From NCBI GenBank assembly GCA_003140705.1, contig PLKU01000177.1, positions 1-6,187 of the forward strand: a DNA stretch of 6,187 nt, read 5' to 3'. Shown here in pieces: positions 1-5,112 of the stretch (position 1 is its first letter; each line of letters begins with the position of its first letter). A program made the position numbers and the translations under genes. The notes beneath the pieces were generated by a model that was not told the DNA's origin, did not search any database, and worked only from the letters and a program-made list of their open reading frames with translations. Origin of the DNA: Acidobacteriaceae bacterium (GTDB taxonomy: Bacteria > Acidobacteriota > Terriglobia > Terriglobales > Acidobacteriaceae).

Positions 1-16
1 CCCGATGGGGGCCGAC

Positions 17-565
17 CTAAATTCCTTCACGCAGAACCCCAATCCCCGCCGTATTGATATAGCAGCCGTCGCCATGGCCGCGCTCAACCACCTTGGTGTC
101 GCCAGTGACGATCTGCACGCCAGCTGTGACAGCGGCCTGGGCCATTGCCTTTACAATTGCCGCCAACTGCGCCAGCGGAAATCCCTCTTCCAGAATGAAG
201 CTCGCGCTTAGATACTTCGGGTCAGCACCAGAAACTGCGAGATCGTTCACCGTCCCGTTCACTGCCAGCTCCCCGATGGATCCGCCGGGAAAGAACAGCG
301 GCTGCACCACAAATGAATCGATGCTCATCGCCAACCTGCCGGTGGCCAGATTCAGAACAGCCGCATCGCCCAGATTTTCCAACGCCGCATTCCTGAACGC
401 TGGGAGAAACAGGTGCTCCACCAGTTCGTTGCCGAGCTTTCCTCCTCCGCCGTGCCCCATCACAATCGTCGGGTACCCAACCAGCGGCAACGGGCAGGAC
501 CAATTGGAGAAATCGGGCACACCTTTTGATGGGACCGCGAGCTCTGGCTTTGCAACCTCAGCCAT
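17..565 (-). CDS. hypE: HypE, hydrogenase maturation protein (N-terminal half, ends at an in-frame TAG near the window edge)
   Basis: HypE is the cytoplasmic ATP-dependent dehydratase that turns a carbamoyl group, loaded by HypF on its C-terminal Cys, into thiocyanate, the cyanide source for the [NiFe] active-site iron. What is visible is the N-terminal AIRS/PurM-like half: MGHGGGGKL (36-44), [14 protein letters not shown] with D83 (82-95), [10 protein letters not shown] with D108 (104-113) and GDTKVVERG (155-163). The roughly 30 residues before the HGGGG motif exceed the E. coli form, but I recall such extensions in other HypEs. The ATG overlaps the hypD stop by 8 bp and has an AGGAG Shine-Dalgarno at 571-575. 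The frame ends after 182 residues at TAG (17-19), while HypE is normally about 340-350 residues. The next codons, to the window edge, read V-G-P-H-R, which still fits the family, so this is an interrupted gene, a sequence error or readthrough rather than a natural end. The C-terminal domain with the essential Cys lies outside the window. Confidence 0.93.
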   Translation of the reverse strand: MAEVAKPELAVPSKGVPDFSNWSCPLPLVGYPTIVMGHGGGGKLGNELVEHLFLPAFRNAALENLGDAAVLNLATGRLAMSIDSFVVQPLFFPGGSIGELAVNGTVNDLAVSGADPKYLSASFILEEGFPLAQLAAIVKAMAQAAVTAGVQIVTGDTKVVERGHGDGCYINTAGIGVLREGI

Positions 566-1700
566 TTGCTACTCCTGACAAAGCCGATCCAGCGCCTGCC
601 AACTCCTCCGCTGACAAGAACCGGCCATAGTTGAAGTAGGCCGCGCAAGCGCCTTCGCTTGAAACCATCGTGGCTCCCAGCGGATGCCGTGGCGTGCACT
701 CTTTGCCGAAGGCCGCGCACTCCGCCGGCTTGATGGCACCGCGCAGCACATCTCCAGCCCTGCACAGCGCCGACTCCTCGGTATGAATCCCTGAAATCTG
801 GAACCGCTCTTCCGCGTCGAACTCTCGATATGCCGCGCCTAACCGCCAGCCGCTCTTGGGAATCACGCCAATCCCACGCCAGGCCCGGTCTGTCACCTCA
901 AAGACCTCGGCCAGCATCTTCTGCGCTGCCGTGTTCCCCTCGAATGTCACAATTCGCTCGTAGGCGTTCTCAACTTCGTGCTTGCCCGCCTCCAGTTGAA
1001 TCACCGCGTGTCGAATTCCATCCAGCAGATCCAACGGCTCAAATCCCGTCACCACCAACGGAATCACAAACTTCTCGGCAACGGGCGGATACTGCCAGTA
1101 CCCCATCACGCTGCACACATGGCCAGCCAGCAGAAAGCCCTGCACTTTATTCCCCGGCGAACTCATGATGGCCGCAATCGCAGGTGGCACCAGTACATGC
1201 GAAACAAGCAGGGAAAAGTTCTTCAACCCCCGCCGCTTGGCCACATGCACGCTCATCGCATTTGCCGGCGCCGTTGTCTCGAACCCTACTCCAAAGAACA
1301 CCACTTGCTTGTCAGGATTCTTGACCGCCAGTTCCACCGCATCCAGCGGCGAGTAAACCACACGCACATCGCCGCCCGCGCCCTTGATCTGAAAAAGATC
1401 CGCATCGGTGCCCGGCACGCGAAGCATATCTCCAAAAGAACAGAAAATCACCCCAGGTTCGGCCGCGATCGCCAGCGCTTTATCAATGAGCTCGAGTGGA
1501 GTAACGCAGACCGGGCACCCCGGCCCATGAATCATCTCGATGCCGGCGGGAAGCATCTGGTCGATTCCGTTCTTGATGATAGAGTGCGTCTGTCCCCCGC
1601 AAACCTCCATGATCTTCCACGGCCGCGTGGTGATGGCGTGAATCTCCCGCGCCATGCGCTGCGCAATCTCCCCGTTCCGGAACTCAGTCAAATACTTCAT
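558..1700 (-). CDS. hypD: HypD, hydrogenase maturation Fe-S protein
   Basis: HypD is the cytoplasmic iron-sulfur scaffold which, with HypC, holds the iron while CN and CO ligands are attached for the [NiFe] hydrogenase centre. It has 380 residues, a normal length. The signatures are intact: [11 protein letters not shown] (31-41, C34), [11 protein letters not shown] (58-68, C62 and C65), [10 protein letters not shown] in the middle, and a C-terminal cysteine set C313, C328, C335 and C352 for the 4Fe-4S cluster, the last in SSEGACAA. The counterparts of E. coli C41, C69 and C72 are therefore present. The start follows the family N-terminus. Upstream is GAGAGGG at 1711-1717 with a rather long 10-nt spacer, so initiation may be modest. 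It lies 126 bp downstream of hypC, across a repeat-like element, and overlaps hypE by 8 bp, which suggests translational coupling of hypD and hypE. It stops with TGA. Confidence 0.98.
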   Translation of the reverse strand: MKYLTEFRNGEIAQRMAREIHAITTRPWKIMEVCGGQTHSIIKNGIDQMLPAGIEMIHGPGCPVCVTPLELIDKALAIAAEPGVIFCSFGDMLRVPGTDADLFQIKGAGGDVRVVYSPLDAVELAVKNPDKQVVFFGVGFETTAPANAMSVHVAKRRGLKNFSLLVSHVLVPPAIAAIMSSPGNKVQGFLLAGHVCSVMGYWQYPPVAEKFVIPLVVTGFEPLDLLDGIRHAVIQLEAGKHEVENAYERIVTFEGNTAAQKMLAEVFEVTDRAWRGIGVIPKSGWRLGAAYREFDAEERFQISGIHTEESALCRAGDVLRGAIKPAECAAFGKECTPRHPLGATMVSSEGACAAYFNYGRFLSAEELAGAGSALSGVANG

Positions 1701-1735
1701 GCCTAAAAAGCCCTCTCATCCATAGCACCGGGTGT

Positions 1736-1798
1736 CCGGTCATTCTGAGCGAAGGTCGCCGCTGAGACCGGCGTCGATGAACCTGCATTTCGTCTCAG
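1736..1798. repeat. Repeat-like intergenic element with two overlapping inverted repeats (hypC-hypD gap)
   Basis: The 126-bp gap contains CATTCTGAGCGAAGG (1741-1755) followed by ACCTGCATTTCGTCTCAG (1781-1798), a layout I associate with short dispersed intergenic repeats of Acidobacteriota. Only one copy is in the window, so its dispersal is inference. Two exact inverted repeats are present: CCGGTC (1736-1741) with GACCGG (1766-1771), and CTGAGAC (1762-1768) with GTCTCAG (1792-1798). They share bases 1766-1768, so the two hairpins exclude one another. It lies inside the hyp transcript and could affect mRNA stability or partial termination between hypC and hypD. Confidence 0.5.
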
Positions 1799-1826
1799 TG
1801 CGTCCGGCCAGGAAGCCCTCAATCCG

Positions 1827-2183
1827 CTATGAACCCACCACTGACTTGGTGACCTGCTGACTCGCCGGCTCGCTGGTACAACTCCCATCGGGGCAAGCCG
1901 ATGGGGGCGCGATCGCCGCCCTCGCAAAAGCCTCTTCCTCGATGCCCAGTTCCTCGTCAAGCACACCCATCTCGCGGAAGTCCTTGAGCGTCTGCTGCGC
2001 CGTCTCCTCATCGATCTTCGATAGCGCAAACCCCACATGAACGATCGTGTAATCACCAACTTCGACATCTGGAACGTAATCAAGGCAGACGTTTTTCACC
2101 ACACCGCCAAAATTCACACGTCCCATCCGGATCAACCCGTCGGTCGAGATCTCTTCCACTTTTCCTGGAATCGCAAGGCACAT
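1827..2183 (-). CDS. hypC: HypC, hydrogenase maturation chaperone with C-terminal tail
   Basis: HypC is the small OB-fold chaperone that carries the Fe(CN)2CO unit with HypD and then binds the hydrogenase large-subunit precursor. The protein starts MCLAIPGKV, the family hallmark. Cys2, exposed after Met removal, is the iron/HypD contact, and this fixes the start. The core through GDYTIVHVGFALSKIDEETA (residues 43-62) is typical. At 118 residues it is longer than the usual 75-100. Roughly the last 25 residues (from about 92) are a low-complexity Pro/Ser/Gln tail with two extra cysteines, C97 and C102. The tail DNA contains an 8-bp perfect inverted repeat (1884-1891/1898-1905). No strong Shine-Dalgarno is present, only GAGAG close to the ATG. 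A CRP-like palindrome lies 45 bp upstream, so hypC may open its own transcript (hypCDE) separate from hypAB. It stops with TAG. Confidence 0.97.
   Translation of the reverse strand: MCLAIPGKVEEISTDGLIRMGRVNFGGVVKNVCLDYVPDVEVGDYTIVHVGFALSKIDEETAQQTLKDFREMGVLDEELGIEEEAFARAAIAPPSACPDGSCTSEPASQQVTKSVVGS
1884..1905. repeat. Perfect 8-bp inverted repeat in the hypC tail
   Basis: CCCATCGG (1884-1891) and CCGATGGG (1898-1905) pair across a 6-base loop. The hairpin lies within the coding sequence of the extra C-terminal tail of HypC, encoding the region around C97-C102. There is no U-run, so it is not a standard terminator. Confidence 0.6.
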
Positions 2184-2192
2184 AATGCTCTC

Positions 2193-2198
2193 TTTATA
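2193..2198 (-). promoter_or_regulatory. hypC: Candidate -10 box for hypC
   Basis: The minus strand reads TATAAA here, 5 of 6 matches to TATAAT. No -35 match is seen at 17 bp (CATTTC), consistent with dependence on an activator bound at the palindrome upstream. The implied start point, about 2186, leaves only some 3 nt before the hypC ATG, so the transcript would be almost leaderless. It could also be a chance A/T run. Confidence 0.4.
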
Positions 2199-2216
2199 CG
2201 CCGCCCAAGTGCCACG

Positions 2217-2238
2217 AAATGTGATCTAGATCACTCGA
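2217..2238. promoter_or_regulatory. CRP/FNR-family operator-like palindrome upstream of hypC
   Basis: AAATGTGATCTAGATCAC (2217-2234) matches the first 18 bases of the symmetric E. coli CRP consensus (TGTGA-N6-TCACA). Its 14-bp core at 2221-2234 is a perfect palindrome. Only the right flank (TCGA instead of ATTT) departs. It lies in the 65-bp gap between the DUF1801 stop and hypC. Its centre (2227.5) is 41.5 bp upstream of the start point implied by the TATAAA box at 2193-2198, the class II activator position. The cognate regulator is unknown and could be any CRP/FNR-family protein with a CRP-like recognition helix. Confidence 0.65.
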
Positions 2239-2248
2239 AGACCGCTGC

Positions 2249-2638
2249 TCAGCCTGCCGCCTTTGCCTCGTTCCGCGCTACCCGCACCTTCACGATCTTC
2301 GTAACCAGCGCTTTCGGCAGCGGCTTGTCCACGCGAAACTGAATCGTTCCCTTCGAAGTCTTGTACTTCTGCAGCGCTTCACCAAACTCCTCAACCAGAG
2401 CGCCATCCAAGGGGTAGATGCTGCAATGGTTCTAGAACGCCGCATACCAAACCAGCGCACCCTTGTACTGGAATGACGGAATCTTGTAGCTGATCGCCTC
2501 GGTCGCTTCTCTTGGGGCAGCTGCCCTGATTATGGTCCGAACCTTTTCCAGGGTCGTCCGCGCCGGCTCCGGCACACGAGCCAGATACGCCTCCACCTCT
2601 GCTTTGCCACTGTCAGCACTCGGCTTCTTCACGGCCAT
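2249..2638 (-). pseudogene. DUF1801-type small protein, interrupted by an in-frame TAG
   Basis: The first 68 codons (2638-2435) read as the N-terminal half of a DUF1801 protein (YdhG-like fold, function not established): EVEAYLARVPEPARTTLEKV, then an ISYKIPSFQYKGALVWYAAF-type core. At 2434-2432 the frame meets TAG. The same frame then continues without another stop for 60 codons, starting NHCSIYPLDGA and including TSKGTIQF and DKPLPKALV, ending in TGA at 2251-2249. This is the expected second half of the family, where residues like AAFKNHCS are usual, so one A-to-T change of an AAG Lys codon explains the stop. With the TAG counted as one residue the protein would be 129 aa, a full-length family size. 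It has a good Shine-Dalgarno (AGGAGC, 2646-2651) and starts 18 bp after the hypB stop, in the same frame. No known link to hydrogenase maturation. It could instead be a live gene with a sequence error or amber readthrough. Confidence 0.85.
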
Positions 2639-2656
2639 TGCAATCGCTCCTGACGC

Positions 2657-3325
2657 CTAGTTTCCGCGCTTTCCCCGCTCCTCCGCCAAATACCTCAGCC
2701 ACTCTTCCATCCCCGCCCCGGTCTTGGCGGAGGTCTCGAAGATCCTTATCCCTGGCCGAATCTCGTTGATGTTCTTCAGCGCCAGGTCGCGGTCGAACCC
2801 GCAAGGCACCGCAATATCGATCTTCGTAATCACGGCCGCATCCGCCGAGTTGAAAAGCGTGGGATATTTCAGCGGCTTGTCTTCGCCCTCTGTCACGCTC
2901 AGCAGCGCAACACGGATCTTCTCCCCCAGGTCGTAGCTCGATGGGCAAACCAGGTTCCCCACATTCTCAATAAACAGATAATCCAGGTCAGCCAACTCCC
3001 ACCCGTCAAGATGCCGGGTGATCATGTCCGCATCCAGGTGGCAAATGCCATGGGTATTGATCTGACGTACCGGCGCTCCACTTGCCGCCAGGCGGCGCGC
3101 ATCGTTATCGGTTTCCAAATCGCCAACGAGCGCCGCGACCCGAGCCCCGCTCGCCCGTAACTCTGTCAGCGTCCGCTCAAGAAATGCTGTCTTCCCGGTC
3201 CCCGGGCTCGAAACCAGGTTCAGCACCAGCACTCCAGCACCCATATACCGATCGCGCAGGCCCGCCGCAAGCTCGTCATTCTTCTTGAGTATTCCCCGTC
3301 GCAACTCCACAATCCTGGTCGTCAT
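2657..3325 (-). CDS. hypB: HypB, hydrogenase nickel-incorporation GTPase
   Basis: HypB is a SIMIBI-class GTPase that binds nickel and, with HypA, delivers it to the hydrogenase large subunit after the iron group is in place. It has 222 residues. Visible motifs are Walker A SSPGTGKT (39-46), GDLETDNDA (68-76), the GTPase-domain metal site C95-H96 in GICHLDA together with C127 in ENVGNLVCP (spacing of 32 as in E. coli C166/C198), TEGEDKPLKYP (145-155), and a G4-like TKID (167-170, Thr in place of the usual Asn). The N-terminus lacks both the E. coli-type CxxCGC high-affinity site and a His-rich nickel-storage stretch, so this is the short, non-storage form. The start overlaps the hypA stop as ATGA and has a strong AGGAGG (3330-3335). 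It stops with TAG at the normal family C-terminus, and the DUF1801 gene follows in the same frame. Confidence 0.98.
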   Translation of the reverse strand: MTTRIVELRRGILKKNDELAAGLRDRYMGAGVLVLNLVSSPGTGKTAFLERTLTELRASGARVAALVGDLETDNDARRLAASGAPVRQINTHGICHLDADMITRHLDGWELADLDYLFIENVGNLVCPSSYDLGEKIRVALLSVTEGEDKPLKYPTLFNSADAAVITKIDIAVPCGFDRDLALKNINEIRPGIRIFETSAKTGAGMEEWLRYLAEERGKRGN

Positions 3326-3681
3326 GCCGCCTCCTGGCCATCCTCGATCTCGATCGACTCAATCTCCAGCTCGCGCCCTTGCCGCTGGTCGCTGCACGGC
3401 TCTCCGCATGTCGGACAGCGAAAGCTCTGCACGCCTTCCAGTTCCACGTCCCCACAGGTCGCGCAATGCATCACCACAGGCAGCGTCTTGACCACCAGCT
3501 TCGATCCTTCAAGAGAGGTTCCTTCCGTTGCAATGCCCCAACAGAACTCCAGCGACTCGACGACAACGCTGGCAAGAGCCCCCACACGCAGGTGTACCTC
3601 CTGGACACGGGCGCCGGGGTAGGCGGCCACTGACTCCGTTACCGTATCGACGATGCTGGCGACGATGGAAAGCTCATGCAT
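3322..3681 (-). CDS. hypA: HypA, hydrogenase nickel-incorporation metallochaperone
   Basis: HypA is the cytoplasmic nickel metallochaperone that docks with HypB and the hydrogenase large subunit. It has 119 residues, typical of the family. It opens MHELSI, whose N-terminus and His2 form the nickel site. The zinc-binding domain shows two CxxC pairs, C73-C76 (CATC) and C89-C92 (CPTC). The C-terminal tail is acidic (ELEIESIEIEDGQEAA). MHE is the conserved start, so 3681 is secure. No Shine-Dalgarno is visible, but a TAGAAT box ends 10 bp before the ATG, which would fit an almost leaderless mRNA. It is the first gene of the leftward cluster, divergent from the aminotransferase, and overlaps hypB by ATGA. 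Confidence 0.97.
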   Translation of the reverse strand: MHELSIVASIVDTVTESVAAYPGARVQEVHLRVGALASVVVESLEFCWGIATEGTSLEGSKLVVKTLPVVMHCATCGDVELEGVQSFRCPTCGEPCSDQRQGRELEIESIEIEDGQEAA

Positions 3682-3690
3682 AAAGACCCG

Positions 3691-3696
3691 ATTCTA
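3691..3696 (-). promoter_or_regulatory. hypA: Candidate -10 box for hypA
   Basis: The minus strand reads TAGAAT, 5 of 6 matches to TATAAT, ending 10 bp before the hypA ATG, the same distance as the TATAAA box from the hypC ATG. No convincing -35 or activator palindrome is seen. hypA has no Shine-Dalgarno, so a near-leaderless message is plausible. Confidence 0.35.
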
Positions 3697-3745
3697 CGCC
3701 GAAGGCGCCAATCTTTGCTGACCTGCCCGACCCTACCACTCAACA

Positions 3746-3751
3746 TATAAG
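3746..3751 (+). promoter_or_regulatory. Candidate -10 box for the aminotransferase gene
   Basis: TATAAG on the plus strand matches TATAAT at 5 of 6 positions. It predicts transcription from about 3758, just ahead of the AAGGA Shine-Dalgarno (3762-3766) and the ATG at 3776. This excludes the alternative ATG at 3752. No clear -35 is found. Confidence 0.4.
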
Positions 3752-3761
3752 ATGACAGCAC

Positions 3762-3766
3762 AAGGA
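3762..3766 (+). promoter_or_regulatory. Shine-Dalgarno deciding the aminotransferase start
   Basis: AAGGA lies nine bases before the ATG at 3776, whereas the upstream in-frame ATG at 3752 has no such motif. This is the main reason for choosing the shorter, 393-residue protein. Confidence 0.6.
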
Positions 3767-3775
3767 TTCTTCCCC

Positions 3776-4957
3776 ATGCCGACCAGCCCTGCCACTGCCG
3801 CCTCGCGCCTTGCCCTGAGCCACCTGGCGCCTGCCGTCATCCAGTCAGAAATTCGTGCCATGACCACCGAATGCGACCGCATCGGCGGCATCAACCTGGC
3901 CCAGGGAGTTTGCGACACACCCGTCCCCGCTCCCGTTCAGGAGGCTGCGATCCAGGCCATCCACGACGGCCACAACATCTACACGCGGCTCGACGGCATC
4001 GCCCGCCTGCGTAATGCCATCTCAGCCAAGCAGCTGCGCGACTACAGCCTCACCTACGACCCTGAAACGGAAGTCCTGGTCGCCTCAGGCGCTACCGGCG
4101 GACTCCACGCCGCCGCCATGGCACTGCTGAACCCAAGCGACGAGGTCCTGCTTTTTGAGCCCTTCTACGGCTACCACGTCTCCACGCTCCAATCCCTGCG
4201 CATCAAGCCAATCCTTGTCCCGCTGGCCGAACCCGACTACGCTCTCAACATTGCTGCACTCCAATCTGCCATCACACCGAAAACTCGAGCCATTCTGCTG
4301 AACACCCCCACCAACCCCAGCGGCAAAGTGTTCACCCTCGACGAGCTCGAAGCGATTGCGGCCATCGTTCAGGAACACGACCTCTTCCTCATCACCGATG
4401 AAATCTACGAGTATTTCGTCTACGACGGTGCACAGCACATTTCTCCGGCCACACTGCCCGGCATGCGCGACCGTACCATCGTGCTCTCCGGCTTCAGCAA
4501 GACTTTCAGCGTGACCGGCTGGCGTTTGGGCTATGCAACGGCCGACGCCAAGTGGATGGGCGCCATGTCTTACTTCCATGACCTGACTTACGTCTGCGCC
4601 CCCTCAGCATTGCAGCACGGTGCAGCAGCCGGGCTCGAGCATCTCCCGCAATCCTTCTACACACAACTCGCTGCCGACCATCAGTCCAAGCGCACCCGGA
4701 TCCTATCCGCGTTGACTGATGCGGGAATGACGCCCACGACGCCGGCCGGCGCCTATTACGTGTTAGCCGACGCCACCCGCCTGCGCGGCAAGACCGCAGC
4801 CGAGAAAGCCCGCCACCTGCTGGCCGTCACCGGAGTGGCCGCCGTAGCCGGCTCCGCTTTCTTCCGCCCCGGCCACGGCGAGAATCTGCTGCGCTTCTGC
4901 TTTGCCAAAATAGACCATGACCTCGACGACGCATGCGCGAGGTTGCGCAAGCTCTGA
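3776..4957 (+). CDS. Class I/II PLP-dependent aminotransferase (fold type I)
   Basis: A cytoplasmic aminotransferase of the aspartate/kynurenine/methionine aminotransferase superfamily; the exact substrate cannot be read from sequence. Residues from the 3776 start (393 aa): INLAQGVCDTPVP near 39-51, phosphate-binding SGATGG (104-109), NTPTNPSGK with N180, DEIYEYF with D208 (pyridine N) and Y211, SGFSKTFSVTGWRLGY with Schiff-base K242 and R250, and a C-terminal substrate-carboxylate Arg at R373 (LLRFCFAK). All catalytic positions are present and the length is normal. Start choice: an in-frame ATG at 3752 would give 401 aa, but it lacks a Shine-Dalgarno and sits beside a TATAAG box. The ATG at 3776 has AAGGA (3762-3766) nine bases upstream, so I prefer it. 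It stops with TGA and is followed by two hairpins. It is divergent from hypA, and nothing in the context fixes a pathway. Confidence 0.95.
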   Translation: MPTSPATAASRLALSHLAPAVIQSEIRAMTTECDRIGGINLAQGVCDTPVPAPVQEAAIQAIHDGHNIYTRLDGIARLRNAISAKQLRDYSLTYDPETEVLVASGATGGLHAAAMALLNPSDEVLLFEPFYGYHVSTLQSLRIKPILVPLAEPDYALNIAALQSAITPKTRAILLNTPTNPSGKVFTLDELEAIAAIVQEHDLFLITDEIYEYFVYDGAQHISPATLPGMRDRTIVLSGFSKTFSVTGWRLGYATADAKWMGAMSYFHDLTYVCAPSALQHGAAAGLEHLPQSFYTQLAADHQSKRTRILSALTDAGMTPTTPAGAYYVLADATRLRGKTAAEKARHLLAVTGVAAVAGSAFFRPGHGENLLRFCFAKIDHDLDDACARLRKL

Positions 4958-4970
4958 GGGGTTGTCTTCA

Positions 4971-4989
4971 TCCTGGTCGAAAACCAGGA
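4971..4989. other. Hairpin just after the aminotransferase stop
   Basis: TCCTGGT (4971-4977) and ACCAGGA (4983-4989) form a perfect 7-bp stem with a CGAAA loop, 13 bp past the TGA. No T-run follows, so it is a 3'-end stabilising structure or weak terminator rather than a canonical one. Confidence 0.5.
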
Positions 4990-5014
4990 CGGCGCGTGGG
5001 TTGAAACGCCATAG

Positions 5015-5038
5015 AACCCGGATGCCGGGTTTGAATTT
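5015..5038 (+). terminator. Candidate rho-independent terminator of the aminotransferase gene
   Basis: AACCCGG (5015-5021) and CCGGGTT (5025-5031) form a 7-bp GC-rich stem closed by an ATG loop, followed by TGAATTT, a short interrupted T stretch. It stands 57 bp after the aminotransferase stop and separates that gene from the TIR gene, giving the latter its own transcription unit. The T-run is weak. Confidence 0.5.
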
Positions 5039-5042
5039 GGAT

Positions 5043-5074
5043 GATAAGATGCCTGCAAGGTCGCCACACGGCGA
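5043..5074 (+). promoter_or_regulatory. Possible promoter and leader hairpin of the TIR gene
   Basis: GATAAG (5043-5048) matches TATAAT at 4 of 6 positions and shares the 8-mer ATAAGATG (5044-5051) with the box before the aminotransferase (3747-3754). Just downstream, TCGCC (5061-5065) and GGCGA (5070-5074) can form a short hairpin in the leader, about 40 bp before the GTG. No -35 is visible. Weak evidence. Confidence 0.25.
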
Positions 5075-5112
5075 AAATTGCAGATTGCGGATTTGCTGCC
5101 GAGGTCTTCCCC

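Noticed and set aside
978..1706. 242-residue plus-strand frame opposite hypD
   Set aside because: It covers the strongly conserved hypD on the other strand and shows no family features, only Arg/His-rich shadow sequence.
2..1908. Identical 11-mer CCGATGGGGGC at 2-12 and 1898-1908
   Set aside because: Short and GC-rich, in unrelated coding contexts (hypE and hypC tail); chance is the simpler explanation.
2613..2948. 111-residue minus-strand frame overlapping hypB
   Set aside because: A different frame of the same strand over conserved hypB; Arg/Gly-rich with no recognisable motif.
3698..3708. Small inverted repeat CGCC-GAA-GGCG upstream of hypA
   Set aside because: A four-base-pair stem in GC-rich DNA is too weak to call an operator or terminator.
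3752..3775. Longer aminotransferase start at ATG 3752
   Set aside because: No Shine-Dalgarno, and it overlaps a TATAAG box whose predicted start point lies downstream of it; the ATG at 3776 has AAGGA.
4085..4579. 164-residue minus-strand frame opposite the aminotransferase
   Set aside because: Antisense shadow of a gene with all catalytic PLP motifs intact.
5041..5112. ATG at 5041 as start of the TIR protein
   Set aside because: It is in frame but adds 24 residues without TIR character; bacterial TIR proteins of this kind usually start right before FDVFIS, as the GTG at 5113 does.
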